A stretch of 64,000 nucleotides of DNA. Origin: UBA8231 sp036011085. GTDB lineage: Bacteria > Latescibacterota > UBA2968 > UBA8231. Under the pieces are notes generated by a model, which worked only from the letters and a program-made list of their open reading frames with translations, did no database searches and was not told where the DNA came from. Where the stretch lies: assembly GCA_036011085.1 (NCBI GenBank), contig DASCMS010000161.1, positions 1-64,000 on the forward strand. The letters are read 5' to 3'. The position numbers and the translations under genes were made by a program. Shown here piece by piece: positions 16,257 to 25,642 of this stretch; the first letter of the stretch is position 1; each line of letters begins with the position of its first letter.

Positions 16257-18506
16257 TCAGTCCCCGGCCTCCGGAGAGGGCAGCAGGGCCGCCGCTTCGT
16301 CGAGACGCGCGGCAAAGCTCTCGAGGATGCCGGCGACGATGACGATCTGCTCCTCCACCTCATCGAAGCGGCGTTGTTCGATCGCCTCGCGTACTCCGGG
16401 GAAGGTCTTGGCGCCGTACCCCGTGTAGAAACCGGGAGCGTAGATGTGATGGCGGTACCAGGGGCGTCCGGGTAAGCCGTGTTCGCGTGTCAGCAGTCGT
16501 TCGCTGGTGTAGAGCAGCTTGTTCAACTGCTGCAGGGCGTCGGCTGGCGGCGACGCGGCAGTGCGTGCCGTCTCGAAGGCTTCGGCGCTCTCGTCGAGTT
16601 GTCCGAGGGCATTCTGCAGCGGCGCAAAGTTGAAGTGTGGCACCTCCGCCTTCCTGCTCGGCGGCTGCAGTGGCTGCGTCGGATCAAGAGCGGCGGCGAA
16701 CCGTCCGTCTTCGATCAGTCCATTCACGCGCTCCGTTTCGGTGCGCATCTTGTCGGCCAGTGTTTCCAGGCCTTCGACCGCCCGGGCCATGTCCCCGGAA
16801 AAGGCCCTGAACTCGAAAGGCAGCACCTCGGCGTTGGCCAGCCGCAGCAGCGCCCGTCCGTTCACTTGCGCCAGGGTCACACCGTAGGCGAACTCCGGAT
16901 CGTGGAACCGCGTGAAATGCTCGTAGGTGTCATAGAGTGTGTGATAGCTGCCCCCCCCGCCTTCGCCGCCAAAGCCCGAGTTCGAGGAGGCCAGACCGAG
17001 ATGCTGCAGAAACGGTGTGTAATCGGAGCCGGACCCCAGGGGGTGGAGCCGCAGATTGCTGCGCGCCGCTTCCTTGCGAGTCTTGTCGTTTCCGGTGGCC
17101 AGCATGCGGGCCCGCTGTCGTGCACCCACCGTCAGACCGGTCTCGGGATCGATCACATCCCTCATGATGCCGTTGTAGAGAACTTCCAGCGTCGGTGATC
17201 CGCCAAGTCCGAGAAAGCCCCGGCCATTCGTATCGGTGTTGATGTAGGCGACGCCCTTCTCGTCCAGCTCCTCACGGTGATCTTCGGCCCACTCGGACGA
17301 GCCGATCAGACCTTCTTCCTCGGCATCCCAGGCGGCGAAGATCAGGGTTCGCTTCGGCGGTTGTCCCTCCCGAGCCAGCTGACCGATGGCCTGGGCTTCC
17401 GCCAGGACGGTGATCAACCCCGAGATCGGATCCTGAGCGCCGTGGTTCCAGGCATCGTGGTGGTTACCCCGCAGGATCCACTCGTCGGGATAGGTCGAGC
17501 CCTGCATGCGAGCGATCACGTTGTACGCCGCCACGGTCCGCCAGTCGAACTTGACTTTCAGGTGGACCTTCGCCGGCCCGGGACCGATGTGGTAGGTGAT
17601 TGGCAGGGCGCCCCGCCAGGCGCCGGGTGCCACCGGACCGTCCAGCGACTCGAGCAGAGGCAGCGCATCGGCATAGGAAATCGGCAGCGTCGGGATCGGC
17701 GCCAGCACGTCAACGTCCTCCCGTGACAGACGCTCCACCCCCTTCTTCGATGGCTCGAACGGTGTCAGCGGATCTCCGGCGTAGCGCGTGATGTCCATGA
17801 CCGATCCACGCTGCACACCGCTGTCATTCTTGAACCCGCCCTTCGGGTAGACGTCACCGCGGGCGTACCCGTCGTTGGCCGGATCGGAGTAGATGATGGT
17901 GCCGATGGCCCCGTGTTCGGCGGCGACCTTGGGTTTGATGCCACGGAAGGTGCGGCCATACTTGACGATGACGATCCGGCCTTCGACGCTGACGCCGTAA
18001 CGCGCCAGCAGCTCGTAGTCCTCCGGCGTGCCGTAGTTGACGAACACCAGCTCCGCCGTCACGTCGCCGTCGACGGAGTAGGCGTTGTACGGCGGCAGCA
18101 GGTCGTCGCGCACGGCGGTGCTCGCGTCCTCGGCCAGCGTGCGTTCGTCGAGGGTTGCGGTGAAGGGGTATGGCTCGAGCAGCTCCAGCTGGCGATGTTC
18201 CGGTACCGGCAACAGGATGTCGTAGCGCTCGAGATCCGTGTCGTACCCCCACGATGTGAACAGCTCGGCCAGATACTCGGCGTTCTGCTTGCCGTATGCC
18301 GATCCCACGTGATGCGGTCGGGCCGACAGGTAGCGCATCCAGGTGCGCAGATCGTCTGCTGAGAGGGCCTCGTCGTACGCCGTCTCCAGATCCCGCTGTG
18401 CTGTGGTGCCGTCTTCGTCGAAACCCAGCAGAGGTTGAGCCGCCAACGGCACAGCCATCGCGATGGCCGCCATCAGAACCGCCACCTGATGGAAGAGTCG
18501 TGTCAT
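16257..18506 (-). CDS. Exported M28-family metallopeptidase (glutamate-carboxypeptidase-II-like)
   Basis: A roughly 749-residue secreted protease-like protein. A signal peptide (TRLFHQVAVLMAAIAMAVPL, AAQ) precedes an N-terminal peptidase part, a protease-associated (PA) insert around residues 150-300, and the M28 core: GNHHDAWNHGAQDP (zinc His and bridging Asp), WDAEEEGLIGS (catalytic Glu-Glu), NTDTNG (Asp) and SYHTLYDTY (His). A C-terminal helical TfR-like dimerisation domain ends the protein. This is the layout of PSMA/NAALADase enzymes, which remove C-terminal residues from peptides. ATG 18506 is preferred; an in-frame GTG at 18518 would overlap the upstream stop. Confidence 0.9.
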   Translation of the reverse strand: MTRLFHQVAVLMAAIAMAVPLAAQPLLGFDEDGTTAQRDLETAYDEALSADDLRTWMRYLSARPHHVGSAYGKQNAEYLAELFTSWGYDTDLERYDILLPVPEHRQLELLEPYPFTATLDERTLAEDASTAVRDDLLPPYNAYSVDGDVTAELVFVNYGTPEDYELLARYGVSVEGRIVIVKYGRTFRGIKPKVAAEHGAIGTIIYSDPANDGYARGDVYPKGGFKNDSGVQRGSVMDITRYAGDPLTPFEPSKKGVERLSREDVDVLAPIPTLPISYADALPLLESLDGPVAPGAWRGALPITYHIGPGPAKVHLKVKFDWRTVAAYNVIARMQGSTYPDEWILRGNHHDAWNHGAQDPISGLITVLAEAQAIGQLAREGQPPKRTLIFAAWDAEEEGLIGSSEWAEDHREELDEKGVAYINTDTNGRGFLGLGGSPTLEVLYNGIMRDVIDPETGLTVGARQRARMLATGNDKTRKEAARSNLRLHPLGSGSDYTPFLQHLGLASSNSGFGGEGGGGSYHTLYDTYEHFTRFHDPEFAYGVTLAQVNGRALLRLANAEVLPFEFRAFSGDMARAVEGLETLADKMRTETERVNGLIEDGRFAAALDPTQPLQPPSRKAEVPHFNFAPLQNALGQLDESAEAFETARTAASPPADALQQLNKLLYTSERLLTREHGLPGRPWYRHHIYAPGFYTGYGAKTFPGVREAIEQRRFDEVEEQIVIVAGILESFAARLDEAAALLPSPEAGD

Positions 18507-18514
18507 GGCGTAGG

Positions 18515-19909
18515 TCACTCCACTTTCTGTGTGAACGCCAGCATGGGACGGTGTCCGCTCACATCCTGCGGCACCACGGACGGGGGAAACGTGGTGGGTG
18601 CGCCGATGACGACCGCCGTGCCGGACAACGCCCGGCCCAGACGAATCTCGAAGCGGTCCGTCTTCGGGATCGACCAGCCCGCCACCGGTACGTCTCCCTT
18701 AGCATCGCGCACCACGAAGGGGAACTCGTCGGGGATCATGCTCTCGTAATGAAGCCTCTCGTCTACATGGTCGAATTGAAGTTCGATCCTCTTTGCTGAT
18801 TTCCGTCGTGCGGCGACACAGTCGGGGTGACGGAACTTCACGTCCCGGTCGTAGACCGCCCCAAGCGCCGCCGAGGCCGCCCGCTGGCCGATGGTGATGT
18901 TGCCGAGAGAGTTCGTGTGGATGACATCGGACAGACCCAGATCCAGTGTCGACAGCAGAACCACGTGCCGCATCGTGCCAGCCAGCTGCCGCTGCAGCTC
19001 ACGCATGCCTTCCCAGCCGGCGTCACCGGCGACGTTGGGTTCACCCACCCAGCGATTCAGCTGTGTCGTGATGACGGGCAGCTGGGCGTTGCCGAAACAC
19101 TTGCGCAAGTCGGCGACGAAGCGTTTGAAGTTGCGCCGGTAGTCCTTCAGCTGCGGCACCGACGCGTCTGATTCGCCTTGGTACCAGACCACGCCGCGCA
19201 CACCACCCCCAGCATCTTCCACATAGCGCAGCATGTTGTCGAACAGCACTCCGTCGACACCCCGCGTCCATGCCGACAGCGGCGATCCTCCCAGCGACGC
19301 CGGGATCAGGCCGATGGGGAGTCCCAGTTCGGCGCGCAGCGTCTTGCCGAAGACGAGCCAGGGACTGTGCGACGGGTTCGAGCCCAGGCGGTTGGGTGGA
19401 TACTTCGTCTGCGTCGAGTCGCCCAGCGGGTGTGTGGCCAGGGCCCATTCGCCATTGGCGCGAAACATGTGCACCCCCAGCTCGGGCGCGTCTGGCACCG
19501 GCGACTTGCCGTGGCCTTCGGCGTTGCTCTGTCCCGTGATCACCCAGACGTCACCCACGCCGATGTGATGCACCATGTCGCCGCGCTGCCCCCGCTCCAC
19601 CGGCCCGTCGTCGAGCTGCAGCATCGTCTCGATACGGTACAGGCCACCGGCGGGAACGCCCTGCAGCTTCACCTTCCACGTGCCGGCTCTGCTCGTCGTC
19701 GCCCGCACCCACTGCAGCGACCGCGACACGGCTTCGCCGTCGCTCTCACGCGCCAGCCGCACCGCTACGACCGCCTTCCTGTAGGGCTCGCCGGTCACCC
19801 AGCGCCCGGCGAGCTCGATCGTCGCCGTGTCGTCGTCGCCCCGCTGGAAGATCTGCCAGTCCTGGGGTCCGGTCTCGATCAGGACTCCGAGTTCGTCTTT
19901 CTTCTGCAT
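18515..19909 (-). CDS. SGNH-type carbohydrate esterase (sialate O-acetylesterase-like)
   Basis: A roughly 464-residue protein with SGNH esterase blocks: VGDVWVITGQSNAEGHGKS carries the nucleophile serine (GQSN), WYQGESDA holds the oxyanion block typical of sialate O-acetylesterases, and LGLSDVIHTNSLGNI gives the Asp-x-x-His pair. An N-terminal Ig-like beta domain precedes it. It would remove acetyl groups from sugars. The ATG at 19909 (MQKKDE) has a GAGG farther upstream; ATG 19927 (MRSNGS) is an alternative. No signal peptide is visible with either start. It heads the minus-strand operon and is divergent from a sialidase-like gene. Confidence 0.82.
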   Translation of the reverse strand: MQKKDELGVLIETGPQDWQIFQRGDDDTATIELAGRWVTGEPYRKAVVAVRLARESDGEAVSRSLQWVRATTSRAGTWKVKLQGVPAGGLYRIETMLQLDDGPVERGQRGDMVHHIGVGDVWVITGQSNAEGHGKSPVPDAPELGVHMFRANGEWALATHPLGDSTQTKYPPNRLGSNPSHSPWLVFGKTLRAELGLPIGLIPASLGGSPLSAWTRGVDGVLFDNMLRYVEDAGGGVRGVVWYQGESDASVPQLKDYRRNFKRFVADLRKCFGNAQLPVITTQLNRWVGEPNVAGDAGWEGMRELQRQLAGTMRHVVLLSTLDLGLSDVIHTNSLGNITIGQRAASAALGAVYDRDVKFRHPDCVAARRKSAKRIELQFDHVDERLHYESMIPDEFPFVVRDAKGDVPVAGWSIPKTDRFEIRLGRALSGTAVVIGAPTTFPPSVVPQDVSGHRPMLAFTQKVE

Positions 19910-19951
19910 CGATCCGTTTGACCTCATCCTGTCGTTAGTGAGACATCGACC

Positions 19952-20863
19952 ATGGCTGAACTGCTGTCCGTGCGCAGGATCTGGGACCACGCCCCGCACA
20001 ACGCCTTCACCGATCTGCTTTGGTCCCACGATGCCTGGTGGTGCACATGCCGCGAAGCCGGGGAGCACGGCCACGTGCCCGCCGCCATCCGTATCCTCCG
20101 CTCCCCCGATGGCGACCGGTGGTCCAGCGTCGCCGAACTGACGGAGCCCGATGTCGATCTGCGCGACCCGAAGTTATCCATCATGCCCGATGGCCGGCTC
20201 ATGCTGCTCACCTGCGCCAACTTCATCGACCGTCGCGGGCGCTATCTGACGCGTTCTCCCCGGGTCTCGTTCTCAGCCGATGGCCAGTCTTGGTCATCGC
20301 CGGCAAAGTGCCTGGCCGAAGATCACTGGCTGTGGCGCGTCACCTGGCACGACGGTGTCGGCTACAGTGTGTCGAAGCTCGGCATCGGCGACAACCCGCG
20401 GCGCGGCTTCCTCTACCGCACCGTCGATGGCCTCGAGTGGGACTTCGTCACCGAGTTCCTCCTGCCCGACGACACCTGGACAGCCAGCGAGACCACGGTG
20501 CGTATCCTGACCGACGGCGATATGGTCGCTCTCATCCGGCCCGACTGGATCGGCGTCAGCCCGCCACCGTACGAAGACTGGTCCTTCACCCGCATCGGCG
20601 AGAGCCTGGGGGGACCGAATTTCATCGTGCTCCCGGGTGACCGGATGTGGGCCTGCGCCCGGGGCCGTGGAGCAGACGGAAGGGCGGCGACGGTGCTGTC
20701 CCGCATGACCCGCCACAGCTACGCGCCGGACCTCGTCCTGCCCAGCGGCGGCGACACATCCTACGCCGGCATGGTCTGGCGTGAAAACCTGCTCTGGCTG
20801 AGCTACTACTCGTCACACGAGGACCACGCCAGCATCTACCTGGCCCAACTGCGCCTGGACTGA
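19952..20863 (+). CDS. Sialidase-like (BNR-type) beta-propeller protein
   Basis: A 303-residue protein with Asp-box-like turns characteristic of sialidase folds: RILRSPDGDRWSSVAEL, VSFSADGQSWSSPAK, YRTVDGLEWDFV, plus EPDVDLRDPKLSIMPDGRL and SYAGMVWRENLLWLSYYSS. These predict a six-bladed propeller. Arginines and an acidic residue (TWTASETTVRI) could form an active site, but true exo-sialidase residues cannot be assigned. No signal peptide. It is convergent with the enolase-superfamily gene, the two stops abutting as TGATCA. Context of acetylesterase and glycosidases suggests carbohydrate work. Confidence 0.7.
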   Translation: MAELLSVRRIWDHAPHNAFTDLLWSHDAWWCTCREAGEHGHVPAAIRILRSPDGDRWSSVAELTEPDVDLRDPKLSIMPDGRLMLLTCANFIDRRGRYLTRSPRVSFSADGQSWSSPAKCLAEDHWLWRVTWHDGVGYSVSKLGIGDNPRRGFLYRTVDGLEWDFVTEFLLPDDTWTASETTVRILTDGDMVALIRPDWIGVSPPPYEDWSFTRIGESLGGPNFIVLPGDRMWACARGRGADGRAATVLSRMTRHSYAPDLVLPSGGDTSYAGMVWRENLLWLSYYSSHEDHASIYLAQLRLD

Positions 20864-22132
20864 TCACGCCGGCGGCGTCGTCCACACCGGGCCGGAGTCG
20901 GTCTCCTGCCATAAACGATCGAAGCGGGTGCGATCGTCCTCTCCCTCCCAGAAATCGGTCACGATGTCGTTGGCGTACGAGGGTGGCGGGCCAGGGGCCC
21001 GGAAGCCGTGGAGCCGCTCCAGGAAACGCATGTCGTCGTGGTGCCCGGCCCGGTTCGGGTCGTGTTTCAGATAGATGGTCAGCCCGTCGCCGTAGCGCAT
21101 GCGCACCAGGGCCGGCGGAAAGGTGGGCGGCTCGGTCTTACATCGCTCCAACCGGTCCCGGTCCAGTTTCACCCCGATCCCGGGCCCGTCCGGCACGCGG
21201 ACACTGCCGCTGACCACGGGCATCGACTCGGTGGTCACATCCTCCTTCCACAGATGGCAGACGTTGACGTGGTCAATTTCTGCTTTTCTGACCACGGCCA
21301 CTTCCTGGGCCAGAAACGCCTGGTTGATCGTTCCCCCTGACTGCTGGTACATGACGGGTGTGTTGGTCGCCTCGGAGATGGCCCCGACCTTCATGGCCAA
21401 GCCGATGGGGGCGTGCCCCGCCATGTAGCCGTCGACGATTCTCTCCACCATCAGGTCGCCGGGACCGTGGTGCAGGATGATGGGCAGGGCACATTGCTCC
21501 CGGAGCATGCGGTAGCCGTCCTCGTCGGATGCGGGAACCACATCCTCGAAGCGGCCGGCCACGGAAAAGCGCTCGAGCTCGGTCAGGATCGGCCGGATCG
21601 AGTAGTAGTCGGAATTGGCGTTGAAGTCGTAGTGGATCCTGAAACCGGGAGGCGCAACCTTCTGCATGGCTTCGGTCTGACGGATCACGTTCTGCACCTC
21701 GTCGACGTGATACTTCAGCCACAGGTAGCCGCGCCCCGCCGCCTCCAGCACCTCCTCGGCCATGGCCTCCGGCTCGCGGGACACCGACCACGCCGCCACC
21801 GGGATCCACGAACGCACCTTCGGGCCCATCAGCTTCCACGCCGGCAGCCCCAGGTGCTGGCCCATCAGGTCGTAGAGGGCGCAGTTGATGGCCAGGTCGG
21901 TGTCGGTGTTGATCCAGTCGAAGGGACTGGTGCCGATGTATTTCTCGCGTAGCGGGTCAGCGTCGCGGCCTGCTCCGACGCTCTCGCCGATCCCCTCGAG
22001 GCCGTCATCGGTATGCAGCACGAAGACGGTGCGGTACTGGAACACGTCGCCGTGGTAGCGCCGGATGGCGGCGGCGTTGAAGTCCTGGAAGGGTGGCTGG
22101 ATGGTGTGTACTTCGAGGTCGGTGATCCGCAT
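20864..22132 (-). CDS. Enolase-superfamily protein (mandelate racemase/muconate lactonizing type)
   Basis: A 422-residue TIM-barrel enzyme of the superfamily that abstracts a proton alpha to a carboxylate using Mg2+. The N-terminal capping domain (MRITDLEVHTIQPP, DGLEGIGESVGAG) and the barrel are complete. Metal ligand candidates are Asp in IHYDFNANSD and Glu in GRFEDVVP. The usual KxK base motif is LKYHVD, so the second lysine is His, and the third-ligand strand reads IILHHGPGD without a clear carboxylate. Function is therefore not the standard dehydratase or racemase. It directly abuts the HD hydrolase stop, forming an operon. Confidence 0.85.
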   Translation of the reverse strand: MRITDLEVHTIQPPFQDFNAAAIRRYHGDVFQYRTVFVLHTDDGLEGIGESVGAGRDADPLREKYIGTSPFDWINTDTDLAINCALYDLMGQHLGLPAWKLMGPKVRSWIPVAAWSVSREPEAMAEEVLEAAGRGYLWLKYHVDEVQNVIRQTEAMQKVAPPGFRIHYDFNANSDYYSIRPILTELERFSVAGRFEDVVPASDEDGYRMLREQCALPIILHHGPGDLMVERIVDGYMAGHAPIGLAMKVGAISEATNTPVMYQQSGGTINQAFLAQEVAVVRKAEIDHVNVCHLWKEDVTTESMPVVSGSVRVPDGPGIGVKLDRDRLERCKTEPPTFPPALVRMRYGDGLTIYLKHDPNRAGHHDDMRFLERLHGFRAPGPPPSYANDIVTDFWEGEDDRTRFDRLWQETDSGPVWTTPPA

Positions 22133-22714
22133 CTATTCTGCCTCGCCGCCGAGACCCAGCCGGCCCTCCTCCGGGCGCAGCGCTTCGATCACGAACTGGA
22201 TGTGCTCTTCTATTTGAACACTGATCTCTTCAGCCCCTGCCAGGATATCCTCACGGTTCACGCCGCGGGCGAAGCCCTTGTCCTTCAGCTTCTTCTTCAC
22301 GCTCTTCACCGTCAGGTCCATCAGGCTCCGTGAGGGCCGCACGAGGGCACAGGCCACGAGGAAGCCGCACAGCTCGTCCACGGCGAACAGCGTCTTGGCT
22401 ACGGGTGATTCCCTTGCCACGCCCGTGTAGTGCGCATGACCCAGGATCGCCGTGCACAGCTCCTCGGGGTAGCCGCGGTCACGCAGCAGGGCCACGCCGT
22501 GGGCGGGATGCTCCTGGGTCGCCGACAGGGCGCCATTGGGAAACCGCTCGTAGTCGAAGTCGTGCAGCAGGCCGACGGTGGCCCAGGCTTCCTCGTCAGC
22601 GCCTGCCTGGCGGGCGCAGGCCCGCATGGCGATCTCGACGGCATACATGTGCTTGCGCAACGCCTCCGACTGGGTGTACTCGTGCATCAGATCGAGGGCT
22701 TCGTCGCGTGTCAT
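22133..22714 (-). CDS. HD-domain phosphohydrolase
   Basis: A 193-residue protein with the HD metal-binding set: His in ALRKHMYAVE, the His-Asp doublet in VGLLHDFDYERFP, EHPAHGVALL, LGHAHYTGV and FAVDELCGFL. Such proteins hydrolyse phosphomonoesters, often of nucleotides; this one resembles the small YedJ/YqeK-like uncharacterised group. The ATG overlaps the stop of the preceding AlbA_2 gene (22711-22714) and its stop abuts the enolase-superfamily start, so three genes are coupled. Confidence 0.88.
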   Translation of the reverse strand: MTRDEALDLMHEYTQSEALRKHMYAVEIAMRACARQAGADEEAWATVGLLHDFDYERFPNGALSATQEHPAHGVALLRDRGYPEELCTAILGHAHYTGVARESPVAKTLFAVDELCGFLVACALVRPSRSLMDLTVKSVKKKLKDKGFARGVNREDILAGAEEISVQIEEHIQFVIEALRPEEGRLGLGGEAE

Positions 22715-24087
22715 AGACTCTCCGGGGGTGGTTGCTCGGCAAGGTAGTAGCGTCGTTTCGGGTCCTGCGGTCCCGTGCCGATCTCACGTACCAGCCCGCT
22801 GCCGACCATGCGGGCGAGCCGCGTGCGCGTGGCCCGTGGCGTGAGACTGATCTTCTTGGCGATTTCGCTCGTGGAACGCCCCTCGCCGCTCTCCAGGCAG
22901 GCGACGATGGACTGATCGGTGTCGTCGAGGCTTGGACGGTCCACCTGCGCGGTGTGCAGGGTGACCCGGAAACGGGTGGCCAGCTCCTCGAACAGCGGCG
23001 CCGCGAGCCCGGCCTCGTGGCAGGCGGCCGTCATGCGCTGGATGCCGCTGCCCCATTGCTCGATCAGGCCGAGAGCGTGGAAAACTCGGCCGATCACCCG
23101 GTTGCGAAGCTTCGACACACCGCGCGGCAGATCCTCGAGTGTGAGTCCGAAAGGGAGAAGGCCGGGGTTCTCGATCTCGAGCCGGTCGTCGAAGATAGAC
23201 AGGCGCAAGGGCGCGCCGCGCTGGGCATAGTCCGTGTGGGCCACCGCGTTGATGAGTGCTTCGCGTACCGCCACCGGGGGCAGACTCCAGCGCTCCTTTC
23301 GGCGCACGGGACCGATCTCGGCGCCGTGCAATGCGTGCTTCTGCACGAAAGCGATCGCTTCCTCGACGGCGGGCACGGGCAGTGAACGGATCTCAGCGCG
23401 ATCGACGATGCGGCTCTTGTCGGCGCCCTGGAAGCGTCCGACCTGGATCCAGGCATCGGGGAAATGCCGCTCGCGGTCCGTTCCGAACAGGATCATTCCT
23501 CCGACGGTCGGAACCTTCCGGCCTTGGTGGTCTGTGACGAGTCGCCAGGTCGCCAGGTCGCGTCGTGCGAGCTTTCGGACCGGGAGAAACGACTCGGAAG
23601 CGACTCGGAAGTCGATGGCTTCCGAGTCGAGTTCCGGCATGGGTTGCTCGTCGTAACCTTCACCCCGCGCGAAGCGGCGCAGTTCGTCGAGTAGCTCGGC
23701 GTCCGCACGACGATTGGTCGAGCCGACCCGAACGTAGGTTCCCCGCTCGGGCTCCTCGCGGGTGAAGTGGTGCGGCCGGCTGGGGCTGGGGTGGACGTGA
23801 ACCGCCAGCACGTGTGTCCGACGCCATGGGAGAATGTCGATCTCCGGTACGAGCCGGGGATGGATCCGGTCGCTGACGAGATTGGCGAGACGCTCTTCCA
23901 TGTCCAGCGCATCGGTTACGCCGCGCACGTGCCGGCTCCCGTCTTCTATGCCCAGGAGCAACGTCCCACCCGCCGTGTTAGCGAACGCCACGATCGTCTT
24001 GAGCACCCCGTCAGGAGAGGATAGGTCGCGTTTGAACTCCAGCGTCTTGCCTTCCGGACGCTTGAGGATGTCCTCCAGATCGGTCAC
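22711..24087 (-). CDS. AlbA_2 (Schlafen-like) putative transcriptional regulator with HATPase and winged-helix domains
   Basis: A 458-residue protein. Residues 10-125 form an AlbA_2/Schlafen AlbA-type nucleic-acid-binding domain (GKTLEFKRDLSS, IVAFANTAGGTLLLGIEDG, GTYVRVGSTNR). Residues 260-350 carry the ATPase-like block PPVAVREALINAVAHTDYAQ, LEIENPGLLPFG and GLIEQWGSGIQRM, as in proteins annotated as putative regulators or RecG-like. The C-terminal winged helix (STSEIAKKISLTPRATRTRL) probably binds DNA. It is cytoplasmic, and the stop overlaps the HD hydrolase start. Such genes occur in both regulatory and defence settings; nothing here separates the two. Confidence 0.85.
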   Translation of the reverse strand: MTDLEDILKRPEGKTLEFKRDLSSPDGVLKTIVAFANTAGGTLLLGIEDGSRHVRGVTDALDMEERLANLVSDRIHPRLVPEIDILPWRRTHVLAVHVHPSPSRPHHFTREEPERGTYVRVGSTNRRADAELLDELRRFARGEGYDEQPMPELDSEAIDFRVASESFLPVRKLARRDLATWRLVTDHQGRKVPTVGGMILFGTDRERHFPDAWIQVGRFQGADKSRIVDRAEIRSLPVPAVEEAIAFVQKHALHGAEIGPVRRKERWSLPPVAVREALINAVAHTDYAQRGAPLRLSIFDDRLEIENPGLLPFGLTLEDLPRGVSKLRNRVIGRVFHALGLIEQWGSGIQRMTAACHEAGLAAPLFEELATRFRVTLHTAQVDRPSLDDTDQSIVACLESGEGRSTSEIAKKISLTPRATRTRLARMVGSGLVREIGTGPQDPKRRYYLAEQPPPESL

Positions 24088-24181
24088 GCTCAGAAGTATA
24101 CTCGGAAGGGCCGCGACGAATCAAGCTTCCGAGTCGCTCGCCAGATCCCTCCGCGACCACGGCCAGCCGTGGTCCGGCGAT

Positions 24182-25537
24182 CTACACCTTACGGGGCACG
24201 TCGGTGACCTTCTCCAGGTCAACCTGGCTCTCTCCCACCGCCAGCATGCCAACGAAGGACCGCGCCGTCGTCGGGTCGTTGGTGAACACGACACCACGGG
24301 AGATCCGCCCACCCCCCTCCGTCATCTCCAGTGGCATACGCTGTTGCAGATCCTCCGCCCACGCCGCGATGCTGGTGAAACCGGCGTCGATCACATCTTT
24401 CACGCGCACGATCCGCCACTGGGCGGTACGCTCTGCCAGCACGTGTTCGCCCAGCGCCAGCGCCAGCCGGCCCATCGTGTAGCGCGGGTTGACCTCGACG
24501 ATCGGCTTCAGCCGCAGCGTCTGGGCGGCATCGCAATAAACGAAGGCGTCGATGCCGACGGGTCCTCGGTACTCTGCGGGCAACCGCGCCTGCAGCAGCC
24601 CGCCAAGACGAGCGCACAGCTCCGGCAGTCTGTCATTGTCGCCGCCATGAAGCCACCCGCGCACATCCGCGTCCAATCCGGCTTCAATCTCATGCACGAA
24701 GACACCCTGGAAACGACCCCGGTTGTCGGACAGAAAACGCCTCGTACCCAGAAAACAGATCGATCCGTCCTCGTCGATCTCGTACTGTGCAGACAGGTCG
24801 ACGACGCGGTCGAGCCACGGTTCGACGACGACGGCGCCCGATTCTACCAGCGTCCGCCTCAGCCATTGCCGTTGATAGCCCTTGAGCTCGGCAGCGTTGA
24901 CGACCATCTGCTGGCCGCCGGCAGCGCCGAAATCCGATTTGATGACGGCCCGTTGCCAGCCCGCCTCGAAACCCTCTGCAACGGTCCGCGCGACCGCCGA
25001 CTCTTCCCGGCAGGTGATGCCGATTTCGTCGCGTCCGCACAACCAGCTGTCACCACCATCTGCGTGCAGATCATCGATGACCTCGGCCAGCCAGGCGGCG
25101 CTCCAGCTCTTCGAGTACAGCTGCCGGCGCGACTCGCTCCACAGAGCTGAGGGTGACGCGGTGCCGTCTGGCAGTTGGGCGGCCAGCGGCTCGAGGGCAG
25201 CCACGCTGTCCGGCGACCAGCCCCAGGGGTGCAGTCCGGCGATCCGTCGTTGCAGCAGTTCGGGAGGGGGATCGGACCCGGCATCCCAGGTGATGAGCTC
25301 CGGATCGGGCAACCCGGCGGCTTTCTGAGACTGCAGGAACTCCGTGGACGGCAACTCCGGCACGACCACGATATCGTCAGGCGACGCCAGCAGGGCCGGG
25401 ACCAGGGCCAGGTCGTGGGCGAGGTCACGCAGACCTTCTGAAGGTGTGAAGGATGTACCCCGACCGGCCGTCAGATCGCAGAGGGGATTGAACCAGTAGA
25501 GGCAGGGGCGACGGCTGTGAGAGCTCGAGTGGGCCAT
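24182..25537 (-). CDS. ATP-grasp-like protein of unknown function
   Basis: A 451-residue cytoplasmic protein. The middle and C-terminal parts look like ATP-grasp: AVIKSDFGAAGGQQMVV (strand and glycine loop for ATP), VVVEPWLDRVVDLSAQYEID, LPAEYRGPVGIDAFVYCD and LKPIVEVNPRYTMGRLALAL with metal-binding Glu/Asn. The N-terminus LYWFNPLCDLTAGRGTSFTP and a segment about a named distance (PELPSTEFLQSQKAAGL) are unrecognised. ATP-grasp enzymes join a carboxylate to an amine or thiol. It precedes the AlbA_2 gene with a 94-base gap and is divergent from creatininase. Function is unknown. Confidence 0.65.
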   Translation of the reverse strand: MAHSSSHSRRPCLYWFNPLCDLTAGRGTSFTPSEGLRDLAHDLALVPALLASPDDIVVVPELPSTEFLQSQKAAGLPDPELITWDAGSDPPPELLQRRIAGLHPWGWSPDSVAALEPLAAQLPDGTASPSALWSESRRQLYSKSWSAAWLAEVIDDLHADGGDSWLCGRDEIGITCREESAVARTVAEGFEAGWQRAVIKSDFGAAGGQQMVVNAAELKGYQRQWLRRTLVESGAVVVEPWLDRVVDLSAQYEIDEDGSICFLGTRRFLSDNRGRFQGVFVHEIEAGLDADVRGWLHGGDNDRLPELCARLGGLLQARLPAEYRGPVGIDAFVYCDAAQTLRLKPIVEVNPRYTMGRLALALGEHVLAERTAQWRIVRVKDVIDAGFTSIAAWAEDLQQRMPLEMTEGGGRISRGVVFTNDPTTARSFVGMLAVGESQVDLEKVTDVPRKV

Positions 25538-25642
25538 GGGAGAGAAAGCTACGGCATCCCACCGGGTCCTGGATGTGACTTCCGGCCATCCCCTCGCGCT
25601 CCCCCTGTCGTTCGCCGATTATGTGGGGAGGAGGATCGTCCT

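Noticed and set aside
20858..20869. TGATCA where two convergent stop codons abut, considered a functional site
   Set aside because: It is simply two stop codons back to back; no further symmetry or hairpin was seen.
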